Numbered from the stretch's first letter, positions 1-5,762 are shown. The stretch: 6,195 bases of DNA from SURF-24 sp964537965 (GCA_964537965.1 CAZIDB010000264.1:1-6195); one strand, 5' to 3'. The notes: generated by a model not told the origin, from the letters alone. Numbers and translations: made by a program.

Positions 1-25
1 GCTCTACCAACTGATCTATTCCCGC
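1..25 (-). tRNA. tRNA gene, 5' end only (probably tRNA-Gly)
   Basis: Read on the minus strand from base 25, the sequence gives a 7-nt acceptor strand GCGGGAA, then TA, then a D-arm with loop AGTTGGTA and 3' stem GAGC, where the window ends. This is the layout of a bacterial tRNA 5' end, and the GCGGGAA acceptor strand is typical of tRNA-Gly. The anticodon is outside the window, so the identity is inferred. The 5' D-stem strand is GATC where GCTC would be expected, which leaves an A11-G24 mismatch. A well-formed promoter sits just upstream. Confidence 0.72.
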
Positions 26-57
26 ATTTGATTCTGAACTTTATTAAAGAACTGTTT

Positions 58-89
58 CAAATATACAATCGTAATCTAATTTTTGCAAA
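58..89 (-). promoter_or_regulatory. Promoter of the tRNA gene
   Basis: On the minus strand TTGCAA (88-83) is followed after exactly 17 nt by TATATT (65-60). The same stretch also reads as the Bacteroidota-type pair TTTG (89-86), 20 nt, TATATTTG (65-58), matching the TTTG/TAnnTTTG consensus. Transcription would start near base 53 and give a leader of roughly 28 nt before the mature tRNA 5' end at base 25. It lies downstream of the UPF0316 gene stop (107), so the tRNA appears to have its own promoter. Confidence 0.6.
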
Positions 90-106
90 TAATCTTTAGA
101 AATTCT

Positions 107-625
107 CTACTTTCTTGCACCATGAATACAACCTCTGAACGGAACAGACGGCTGAACAGAGATAAAAGCTTCGGGATCAATACTCTCAATAAGTTTAATC
201 ACCTCCTTCTGCTTTTTGCGTGGGATCACTATCATCAAAATTGAAACTCCTCCAACAGCTCCTTCACCCGGAATAATTGTAACTCCATGTTTAGCAATTC
301 TTAATGCATTTGCTATTTTATCCGAAAAGTGCATTGAAATTATATTTAACTGAGTAAATCCTAAACCAATTCTTTGCTCAATCGAAATACCAAATATATT
401 GCCAATTGCAAAACCAGTCGCATATCCAAAAAGATTAACAATGTTTTCCATATGCTGCACAATATATCTCATTGCAAATATCCAGATTAAAACCTCAAAA
501 AATCCTGCCAGGGCAGCCCAATACTTTCTGCCCTGAGAAACCAATATTATTCTTACTGTACCTATGGTAACATCACAGATTCTCATTAACATTATTAAAA
601 GAGCACTAAAAATTATTTCAGCCAT
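107..625 (-). CDS. UPF0316 family membrane protein (DUF5698 + DUF2179)
   Basis: A 172-residue protein of the UPF0316 family (B. subtilis YebE-like), whose biochemical function is unknown. Residues about 1-17, 37-57 and 63-82 are hydrophobic and look like three membrane segments. The block DVTIGTVRIILVSQGRKY (18-35) followed by AALAGFFEVLIWIFA (37-51) is the characteristic N-terminal DUF5698 signature. Residues about 110-165 form a soluble DUF2179 domain with VTIIPGEGAVGG, the VIPRKKQKEV segment and the DPEAF motif (150-154). An upstream TTG at 637 would add four residues, but the ATG at 625 is preferred because it begins directly at the first membrane segment and has GGGA 7 nt upstream on the minus strand. 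The stop is TAG. The gene runs toward the tRNA gene on the same strand and is divergent from pcm. Family assignment is firm; the function is not known. Confidence 0.88.
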   Translation of the reverse strand: MAEIIFSALLIMLMRICDVTIGTVRIILVSQGRKYWAALAGFFEVLIWIFAMRYIVQHMENIVNLFGYATGFAIGNIFGISIEQRIGLGFTQLNIISMHFSDKIANALRIAKHGVTIIPGEGAVGGVSILMIVIPRKKQKEVIKLIESIDPEAFISVQPSVPFRGCIHGARK

Positions 626-718
626 AATAATTCCCAATGATTTAGTTTTTCTGAAGTTTTAATTTGAGTCAAATAAAAGTTAAATTTCAAATGAGAAAAT
701 AATAATAATAAACTAAAT

Positions 719-1357
719 ATGTACGAGTCAGAAAGAAAAGTTCTTATAAATAAAATCAGAACTAAAGGTATAACCAACGAAAATGTTTTAGCTGCGATGT
801 CAGATATTGAAAGACATTTATTCGTCCCGGATGCAATAGTTTCAAATGCATATAAAGATGTTGCTTTGCCAATTGGGTTTAATCAAACAATTTCCCAACC
901 TTTTACTGTTGCTTTTATGACTGAGGCTCTTAAAGTTAAAGAAGGAAATAAAATTCTTGAAATTGGTACCGGATCCGGTTATCAGGCAGCTATATTAGAG
1001 AAAATGGGTGCCAGGGTTTTTACAATTGAACGTCAACCTGATATATTTTTACGAACTCAAAAACTATTTGACAAACTTAATATAAGAGTTGTTTGCCGTT
1101 TAGGAGATGGAACAATTGGATGGAATGATTATGCTCCGTTCGATGGAATAATTGTTACTGCCGGTAGCCCTACTATTCCTGAAAACCTGAAAAAGCAATT
1201 AGCTATCGGGGGTAGATTAGTAATACCGGTGGGGGACAGACATTCTCAAGTACTCAAAATACTAATCAAAACAAGTGAAGATACTTTCAGAGAAGAGAAC
1301 ATTCCTCATTTTGCATTCGTGCCTTTAATTGGAAGAGAAGGTTGGAAAGAAAGGTAA
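719..1357 (+). CDS. pcm: Protein-L-isoaspartate O-methyltransferase
   Basis: A 212-residue PIMT, close to the roughly 208 residues of E. coli Pcm. It methylates abnormal L-isoaspartyl residues in aged proteins using S-adenosylmethionine, which starts their conversion back to aspartate, and it acts in the cytosol. The N-terminal family motif QTISQP is at 56-61. SAM motif I, ILEIGTGSGYQ, is at 79-89, the acidic motif region TIERQ at 102-106, GDG at 129-131, FDGIIVTAG at 141-149 and GGRLVIPVG at 164-172. It is the first gene of a plus-strand block, and its last 16 nt overlap the start of miaA, so the two are probably co-transcribed. The ATG at 719 is preceded only by A/T-rich sequence without a Shine-Dalgarno match, which is common in Bacteroidota-like organisms. 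No firm promoter is visible in the 93-bp divergent gap. Confidence 0.95.
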   Translation: MYESERKVLINKIRTKGITNENVLAAMSDIERHLFVPDAIVSNAYKDVALPIGFNQTISQPFTVAFMTEALKVKEGNKILEIGTGSGYQAAILEKMGARVFTIERQPDIFLRTQKLFDKLNIRVVCRLGDGTIGWNDYAPFDGIIVTAGSPTIPENLKKQLAIGGRLVIPVGDRHSQVLKILIKTSEDTFREENIPHFAFVPLIGREGWKER

Positions 1358-2259
1358 TTATAATAGTTGGGCCAACCGGTTCCGGTAAAACAAAACTTAG
1401 TCTTTTATTAGCTGCAAAGTTAAACACGGAAATTATTTCTGCAGACAGCAGGCAAATTTATAAACTGCTAAATATTGGTACTGCAAAACCAATTGAAGCA
1501 GAATTAAAATCCTGCAAACATTACTGTATAGATTTGGTTTTACCTGACCAGGAATACAATGTGAGTAAGTTTGAAAATGATGCTTTGAAAATTATTAATG
1601 GTATGCAGGATAGAAGCAAAATACCTGTAGTTGTTGGCGGTTCCGGGCTTTACATAAAAGCACTCATAGATGGTATTTTCAATACTGTTGATACCGATGA
1701 AGATTACCGTGTTTATTTGAAAAAGTTAATTGATGAAAAAGGAAAAGAATATCTTTATAATCTTTTAATGGAAAAAGATCCGGTTAGCGCAGAAAAAATG
1801 TTACCTCAAAACTGGAAAAGAATAATTCGCTGCCTTGAAGTTATTCATCTTACGGGAGAGCCAATCTGGAAGCATCAGCAGGATTATGCAAGGCAAGATG
1901 AACTTGAATTCATTCAATTTGGTTTAAACTGGGAAAGACAACAACTCTATAACAGAATAAACTACCGCGTTGATAAAATGATAGAGAACGGTTTGGTTGA
2001 TGAGGTTGAATCTCTTTTAAATCTTGGATATAATAAAAATCTGAACTCCCTTAATACGGTTGGATATAAAGAAATAATCAGCTATTTAAGTGATGAAATT
2101 TCTCTTGGCAGAGCGGTAGAACTTATTAAAAGAAATACAAGGCATTACGCTAAAAGGCAGTTAACCTGGTTTAGAAAAGATGATAGAATTAAGTGGCTGG
2201 ATATAGAAGCTGAATCAGATTTGGATATTTTAACTGAAAAAATTCTGAAGATCTTATAA
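1342..2259 (+). CDS. miaA: tRNA dimethylallyltransferase
   Basis: A 305-residue MiaA (family about 300-316). It transfers the dimethylallyl group from DMAPP to N6 of A37 in tRNAs that read UNN codons, the first step toward (ms2)i6A37. The P-loop GPTGSGKT is at 10-17. The DSRQIY motif with the catalytic Asp is at 35-40 and runs into IGTAKP. GGSGLY is at 99-104, the tRNA-contacting QNWKRIIRCLEV segment is at 156-167, GYKEI is at 241-245, and the C-terminal RHYAKRQLTWFRK is at 267-279. No ATG precedes the P-loop. The start chosen is TTG at 1342, inside the last 16 nt of pcm, with GGAAGAG (1331-1337) 4 nt upstream as a possible ribosome site. This places the P-loop where the family expects it. 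The overlap suggests translational coupling to pcm. Product assignment is very sure; the exact start is less so. Confidence 0.95.
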   Translation: MERKVIIIVGPTGSGKTKLSLLLAAKLNTEIISADSRQIYKLLNIGTAKPIEAELKSCKHYCIDLVLPDQEYNVSKFENDALKIINGMQDRSKIPVVVGGSGLYIKALIDGIFNTVDTDEDYRVYLKKLIDEKGKEYLYNLLMEKDPVSAEKMLPQNWKRIIRCLEVIHLTGEPIWKHQQDYARQDELEFIQFGLNWERQQLYNRINYRVDKMIENGLVDEVESLLNLGYNKNLNSLNTVGYKEIISYLSDEISLGRAVELIKRNTRHYAKRQLTWFRKDDRIKWLDIEAESDLDILTEKILKIL

Positions 2260-2333
2260 AGGAAATACTAACATTGTGGTAAAAGTTAAAAGTTTTAGCC
2301 CAGATATTTTTATACTGAAACTGAAATTTTGAA

Positions 2334-2341
2334 TATATTTG
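2334..2341 (+). promoter_or_regulatory. Possible -7/-10 element ahead of prfB
   Basis: TATATTTG here is identical to the -7 box of the tRNA promoter at the left of the window and matches the Bacteroidota TAnnTTTG consensus. It lies in the 108-bp gap after miaA, about 26 nt before the prfB ATG. No convincing TTTG or TTGACA partner is found about 20 nt upstream, so this is a weak call. A second A/T-rich candidate, TATACT at 2311-2316, also lacks a -35. Confidence 0.3.
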
Positions 2342-2367
2342 TAAACTAAAAAAAATTTTGAGGAATT

Positions 2368-3469
2368 ATGTACGAATTTGAAGCTAAGGAATTAGTTGAT
2401 TATCAGAATAGAGTGAATAACCTAAGAGGTTATCTTTAAATTAGATGCCAAGGAAGAACGCATAAAAGAACTTTCACAAAAGACTGAAGATTCTGGCTTT
2501 TGGAATGACCAGCAAACCGCACAAAAAATTCTACAGGAAATAAAATCATTACAATACTGGGTAGACCTTTGGAATGAATTGAAAAACAAGAAAGATTCAT
2601 TGCATGAAATTATTGAGTTAGCCCAGATGGAAAATGATGAATCATTTCTTAGCGATATTCAAAGCGAATTAATTTCTTTAAAAGATTCTATTGAGAATCT
2701 TGAATTTAAAAGTATGCTTAGCGGTAAAGATGATAATAAAAATTGTATTCTTACAATTCATTCAGGTGCAGGCGGAACAGAAGCCCAGGACTGGGCTGAT
2801 ATGCTGCTAAGAATGTATTTACGCTGGGGTGAACAAAATAATTTCAAAATGACTTTGATTGATATGCTGGAAGGTGATGGCGCAGGAATTAAAAGCGCAG
2901 TAGTTGAAGTTGAAGGTGAATATGCTTTCGGTTACATGAAAGCTGAGAATGGAGTTCATCGCCTTGTTCGTATCTCTCCGTTTGATGCTAACAAGAGAAG
3001 ACATACTTCGTTCGCTTCTGTTTTTGTTATACCTGAAATTGATGATACGATTGAGATTGATATAAATCCTGCTGACCTAAGGATTGATACTTACCGTTCC
3101 GGTGGTAAAGGCGGGCAGAACGTTAATAAAGTTGAAACTGCAGTTCGTATTACACATATTCCTTCGGGAATTGTTGCTGCCTGCCAAAGTGAAAGATCTC
3201 AACTTCAGAACAGGACAAATGCAATGAAGTTGCTTAAATCAAAACTATACCAGGTGGAAAGAGAAAGGCAAACTGCAGAAATGGATGAAATAGAAAAATC
3301 CAAGCTGAAAATAGAATGGGGAAGCCAGATTCGCTCTTATGTCTTTCATCCTTACAATATGGTTAAAGACCACAGGACAGATGTAGAGACTTCTGATACC
3401 CAGGGTGTAATGGATGGAGATATTGATAAATTTATAAAAGCATTTTTATTAAAATTCGGGCACAGCTAA
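2368..3469 (+). CDS. prfB: Peptide chain release factor 2, expressed by programmed +1 frameshift
   Basis: RF2 recognises UGA and UAA in the ribosomal A site and triggers peptide release. Frame 0 runs from ATG 2368 through 23 codons ending in Arg-Gly-Tyr-Leu, then meets TAA at 2437. Skipping T2437 and reading on from 2438 gives an uninterrupted frame to the TAA at 3467-3469. The joined product is 366 residues, against 365 in E. coli. After the shift, LKLDAKEER and later SGFWND match domain 1 of RF2. The stop-reading tripeptide SPF is at 203-205, which identifies RF2 rather than RF1. The catalytic GGQ is at 248-250, and Ser244 occupies the position of E. coli Thr246. GAGGA (2360-2364) precedes the ATG. 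A TTG at 2579 opens the downstream frame, but starting there would delete 70 conserved residues. yjbQ begins 1 nt after the stop. Confidence 0.95.
2425..2440 (+). promoter_or_regulatory. prfB +1 recoding site with UAA stop
   Basis: The codons are AGA GGU UAU CUU UAA A. GAGGU (2426-2430) can pair with the anti-Shine-Dalgarno of 16S rRNA and sits exactly 3 nt (UAU) before the slippery CUU (2434-2436), the same geometry as the E. coli site AGG GGG UAU CUU UGA C. The P-site tRNA-Leu slips from CUU to UUU and decoding resumes with AAA at 2438. When RF2 is scarce the stop is read slowly and the shift is favoured, which gives autoregulation. The unusual point is that the stop is UAA, readable by RF1 as well as RF2, where UGA is found in the great majority of known sites. 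Confidence 0.93.
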
Positions 3470-3470
3470 A

Positions 3471-3884
3471 ATGAAAACTCAAACTGAATATCTATGGTTC
3501 AATACAAAAAATCATCGGGAGTATATTAACATTACCGGTGAAGTAGAAAAGATTTTGCATAAAAGCGGAATAAATGAAGGAATGGTTTTGGTCTCTGCCA
3601 TGCATATAACTGCAGGAGTTTATGTGAATGATGCAGAACAGGGTTTGATTCAGGATATTGATGAATGGCTTGAAAAACTTGCGCCGTTTAATCCAAACTA
3701 TCGTCATCATAGAACAGGTGAGGATAATGGTGATTCTCATTTGAAAAGTTTATTAATACATCATGAAGTGATTGTTCCTGTTACTAACGGAAAGCTTGAT
3801 TTAGGTCCCTGGCAGCAAATATACTATGCTGAGTTTGACGGGCAAAGAAGGAAAAGACTTATTGTTAAAGTCATGGGTGAATGA
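3471..3884 (+). CDS. yjbQ: YjbQ/UPF0047 family protein
   Basis: A 137-residue member of UPF0047 (family about 130-140 residues). Database entries often name it secondary thiamine-phosphate synthase because the E. coli member has weak activity of that kind; the physiological role is unsettled. Residues 42-56 (SAMHITAGVYVNDAE) contain the first conserved His (45), and His79, His80 and His90 follow in YRHHRTGEDNGDSH. The family signature lies at 103-124: PVTNGKLDLGPWQQ then IYYAEFDG, with GPWQ where GTWQ is more usual. The C-terminal RRKRLIVKV is also typical. The clustered histidines suggest a metal or phosphate site (inference). ATG 3471 begins 1 nt after the prfB stop, so translation is likely coupled to termination on prfB. 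No separate promoter is visible. The stop is TGA. Confidence 0.9.
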   Translation: MKTQTEYLWFNTKNHREYINITGEVEKILHKSGINEGMVLVSAMHITAGVYVNDAEQGLIQDIDEWLEKLAPFNPNYRHHRTGEDNGDSHLKSLLIHHEVIVPVTNGKLDLGPWQQIYYAEFDGQRRKRLIVKVMGE

Positions 3885-3929
3885 AAGTACAGGCAATTAA
3901 TTATTAGTCAATAGTAATTGAAAGTGAAA

Positions 3930-4301
3930 ATGAAAGGTAAGAACAAAAGCAGGGCAGGAAAGAATGATGATTTTTTTGATAAAGTTTATAAGGTAGTTGC
4001 AAAAATTCCTTACGGTAAAGTAACCACTTACGGGGCAATAGCTGAAGTTTGCGGTACAAAATCTTCCGCCAGAACAGTGGGATGGGCATTGAACGGGGCA
4101 AAGAACTCAAACCTGCCTTGTCATCGTGTAGTGAACAGGTTTGGGGCATTAACGGGTAAGATTCATTTCGGAAGTCCGGATATCATGGAAGAACTCCTTC
4201 TATCTGAAGGAGTAGAATTTGATGATGACAGATGTGTTGTCATGGAAAAATATTTCTGGAAACCTAAGCCGTTTAAGTCGTATAAAAAAAGAACTGCCTA
4301 A
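3930..4301 (+). CDS. Short MGMT/alkyltransferase-like (ATL) family protein with active-site Cys
   Basis: A 123-residue protein equivalent to the C-terminal DNA-binding domain of O6-alkylguanine-DNA alkyltransferase, without the N-terminal domain of Ada/Ogt. Counting from ATG 3930, IPYGKVTTYGAIA (26-38) holds the nucleotide-flipping Tyr34, SSARTVGWAL (45-54) holds the arginine finger Arg48, and LPCHRVVNR (62-70) holds Cys64 in a full PCHRV active site. The sequence after it (FGALTGKIHFG, then LLLSEGVEF) is of ATL type, not of classical MGMT type. ATL proteins usually have Trp or Ala at the Cys position, bind O6-alkylguanine and recruit nucleotide excision repair. This one could be a true suicide methyltransferase or an ATL that kept the Cys. 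TTG 3918 and GTG 3924 are alternative in-frame starts; the ATG is preferred. It lies 45 nt after yjbQ and converges on the LiaF-like gene with a 9-nt gap. Confidence 0.87.
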   Translation: MKGKNKSRAGKNDDFFDKVYKVVAKIPYGKVTTYGAIAEVCGTKSSARTVGWALNGAKNSNLPCHRVVNRFGALTGKIHFGSPDIMEELLLSEGVEFDDDRCVVMEKYFWKPKPFKSYKKRTA

Positions 4302-4310
4302 TATTCTGAA

Positions 4311-5213
4311 TCAATATCTTTCAACAGTAAGATTAGAAACATCTGCTCTTAAATCTAACAAAACCTTTTTAGGTGCGTTCTCAAAGTTTTCTGTCTTATA
4401 ATTCTGTTTATCAATTTTATCAAATCCTTTAAAATTTTTCTTAGTCAACTCTGTGCTTGCCATAATTTCACAACCTACAGTTCTTGGAATTAATACAATC
4501 AGTTTAGATACACCGCCTTCAAACCTAAGTTTGGTTTTATCATTTTTATCTCCAAGTTTAACTCTGACAGATGAAACTCCGGTTTTGAATGTCAGGCTCT
4601 CAACATTATACTCACGTAAATCAAGGTCAACCTTTTCAACTCCAATTTCATATTCCATCGTCCAGATTGGTTTAGGATTTAATTTTATGTCAATTGAATT
4701 TTTTGTAAAGCCACGGTTGAACCGAAAATGTTTATCCTGGTATTCAAGATAAATATCCGCACTTCCGTCTGTTATATTATGATCGATAAGGTAATTGCCG
4801 AAACTTCCTTTTGTTTTAACATCATAAAGCTGAGATGTTGTATCCTTAAGGCGAAGGTACCCAACACCTGCTTCAACGTAAAGATTTGCTTTTTTAACTG
4901 AGTCATTAAATGGTTCCTGGTATAAATCTGTTTCAACACTATTGTCATAATCATAACCTTCATGGAAGAAATCAGTAATATTTTTATAAGTTGAAAAGAT
5001 TACAAGGGCTAAGATTAATGAAATAAGCGCCACTAAAATCCATCTGTATTTCGATTCCTTCATGAAAAAGAATGCACCGATTACAATCAGTATTACCGGC
5101 CAGAGATTCCAGACGATAGACCAATCAAGACAGATTGTGGTTATATTGTTAATTAAAATTAACAAACCCAAAGTAAGAAATAATACTCCCCAAAATATTT
5201 TACCTGTTTTCAT
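4311..5213 (-). CDS. LiaF-like membrane protein with beta-repeat (toastrack-like) domain
   Basis: A 300-residue protein. Residues 5-24, 36-51 and 57-76 are three predicted membrane segments. The first two, with WNLWPVILIVIGA between them and the following loop, form the LiaI/LiaF-type transmembrane region (DUF5668-like). Residues about 105-300 are soluble, rich in beta strands, and contain repeated units of the type G-V-x(3)-L/V-x-L: EAGVGYLRL, EIGVEKVDLDL, TGVSSVRVKLG and GGVSKLIVLIP, plus a terminal DVSNLTVE. This resembles the C-terminal domain of LiaF and other toastrack modules that act in cell-envelope stress sensing. In Firmicutes LiaF restrains the LiaS kinase, but no kinase is present here, so only a sensing or scaffolding role is inferred. 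The ATG has AAGAGG (5226-5221) 7 nt upstream, touching the stop of the preceding PspC gene, which indicates an operon. The stop is TGA. Confidence 0.82.
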   Translation of the reverse strand: MKTGKIFWGVLFLTLGLLILINNITTICLDWSIVWNLWPVILIVIGAFFFMKESKYRWILVALISLILALVIFSTYKNITDFFHEGYDYDNSVETDLYQEPFNDSVKKANLYVEAGVGYLRLKDTTSQLYDVKTKGSFGNYLIDHNITDGSADIYLEYQDKHFRFNRGFTKNSIDIKLNPKPIWTMEYEIGVEKVDLDLREYNVESLTFKTGVSSVRVKLGDKNDKTKLRFEGGVSKLIVLIPRTVGCEIMASTELTKKNFKGFDKIDKQNYKTENFENAPKKVLLDLRADVSNLTVERY

Positions 5214-5225
5214 TTTATTTCCTCT

Positions 5226-5639
5226 TTATTCTTTTGATTTTAATAAAAGACCGGCACCAAGTGCAATCAGAATAATTGGCCAGAAGTCCCAGAATCTGAA
5301 GAAAGGAATGAAATTATCTGCAAGAAAAATTAAACCTATTAAAATCAGGATTGTACCGAAAATAGCGCCACCGCTGTTTTTTCTTACCTGATGAGCAGGT
5401 TGTGGTTCACCCGGAGGGATTGTCTGGTCGAAGCTGGCAGCATTAGAGGTAACAACAGGTTCAAACGGAACAATTATCCAAAGAAGGATATAAGCGAGTA
5501 GTCCGATGCCGGTGACAAAAGTACCTGCAACAAATATTACTCTAATCAAAACCGGGTCAAGGTTAAAGTAGTCGCCTAAACCACCGCAAACACCACCAAG
5601 CATTTTATTCATCCTTGAACGAAAAAGTCTTTTTTCCAT
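5226..5639 (-). CDS. PspC-domain protein with C-terminal LiaI/LiaF-type transmembrane region
   Basis: A 137-residue protein with two modules. Residues 3-60 are a PspC domain: RLFRSRMNKMLGGVCGGLGD, then FNLDPVLIRVIFV, and a membrane helix at about 34-58 ending IIVPFEP. PspC domains occur in phage-shock-type systems that respond to membrane damage. A polar, proline-rich linker (61-88) follows. Residues 89-134 form a second hydrophobic hairpin (GGAIFGTILILIGLIFLADN, then FWDFWPIILIALGAG) of the DUF5668 type. The same hairpin opens the LiaF-like protein encoded 12 nt downstream. The start ATG has AAGGTG (5650-5645) 5 nt upstream. No pspA, pspB or pspF is in the window, so the link to envelope stress is inferred from domain content. 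It is the first gene of the two-gene unit. Confidence 0.9.
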   Translation of the reverse strand: MEKRLFRSRMNKMLGGVCGGLGDYFNLDPVLIRVIFVAGTFVTGIGLLAYILLWIIVPFEPVVTSNAASFDQTIPPGEPQPAHQVRKNSGGAIFGTILILIGLIFLADNFIPFFRFWDFWPIILIALGAGLLLKSKE

Positions 5640-5718
5640 TTTAACACCTTTATATTATTGGTTTCAACTTGTTAGACTGTGTTTTATCACTTAAAAGTTT
5701 CGTCATATTTTCCGGTTT

Positions 5719-5755
5719 ACCGATATATACAGATAGTTGACCGATTAATCGGCAA
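5719..5755 (-). promoter_or_regulatory. Palindrome and half-site, candidate operator/promoter of the pspC-like unit
   Basis: CCGATTAATCGG (5741-5752) is a perfect 12-bp palindrome with no spacer. The half-site ACCGAT occurs at its left edge (5740-5745) and again at 5719-5724, exactly 21 bp apart, so on the same face of the helix. On the minus strand TTGCCG (5755-5750) and TGTATA (5731-5726) are 18 nt apart and could be a promoter enclosing the palindrome. It lies 80-115 bp upstream of the PspC gene start and just beyond the stop of the esterase gene. No U-tract follows, so it is not an evident terminator. This is a pattern-based suggestion only. Confidence 0.33.
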
Positions 5756-5762
5756 TATCTTT

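Noticed and set aside
626..637. TTG 637 as the start of the UPF0316 gene
   Set aside because: It adds only four residues ahead of an ATG with a better-placed GGGA and the natural beginning of the first membrane segment.
2819..3004. 61-codon minus-strand open frame inside prfB
   Set aside because: It lies wholly opposite well-conserved RF2 codons and has no recognisable product.
2579..3469. prfB taken as a gene starting at TTG 2579
   Set aside because: RF2 homology continues upstream in the same frame to 2438 and joins frame 0 at a canonical recoding site, so the true start is ATG 2368.
3492..3740. 82-codon minus-strand open frame inside yjbQ
   Set aside because: It is antisense to a conserved family and its composition looks like a shadow.
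3908..3921. Small inverted repeat TCAAT-AGTA-ATTGA before the ATL-type gene
   Set aside because: The five A/T-rich pairs are too weak for a terminator, no U-tract follows, and such repeats are expected by chance in AT-rich DNA.
3918..3929. TTG 3918 or GTG 3924 as the start of the ATL-type gene
   Set aside because: They add only a few lysine-rich residues; ATG 3930 is the simpler choice, though not proven.
3904..4149. 81-codon minus-strand open frame opposite the ATL-type gene
   Set aside because: It is a shadow of conserved MGMT-family coding sequence.
4302..4310. Bidirectional terminator between the convergent genes
   Set aside because: The gap is 9 nt and no stem-loop is visible in or near it.
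4219..4401. 60-codon plus-strand frame across the convergent junction
   Set aside because: It overlaps the ends of two real genes and has no recognisable features.
4453..4963. Open frames on both strands inside the LiaF-like gene (4453-4752 plus, 4772-4963 minus)
   Set aside because: They overlap the beta-repeat coding region in other frames and have no family features.
5062..5391. 109-codon plus-strand frame spanning the pspC/liaF-like junction
   Set aside because: It is antisense to two well-supported membrane protein genes and has no recognisable domain.
5741..5752. The palindrome as a terminator of the esterase gene
   Set aside because: It has no loop spacing suited to a stable hairpin and no U-tract after it on the minus strand.
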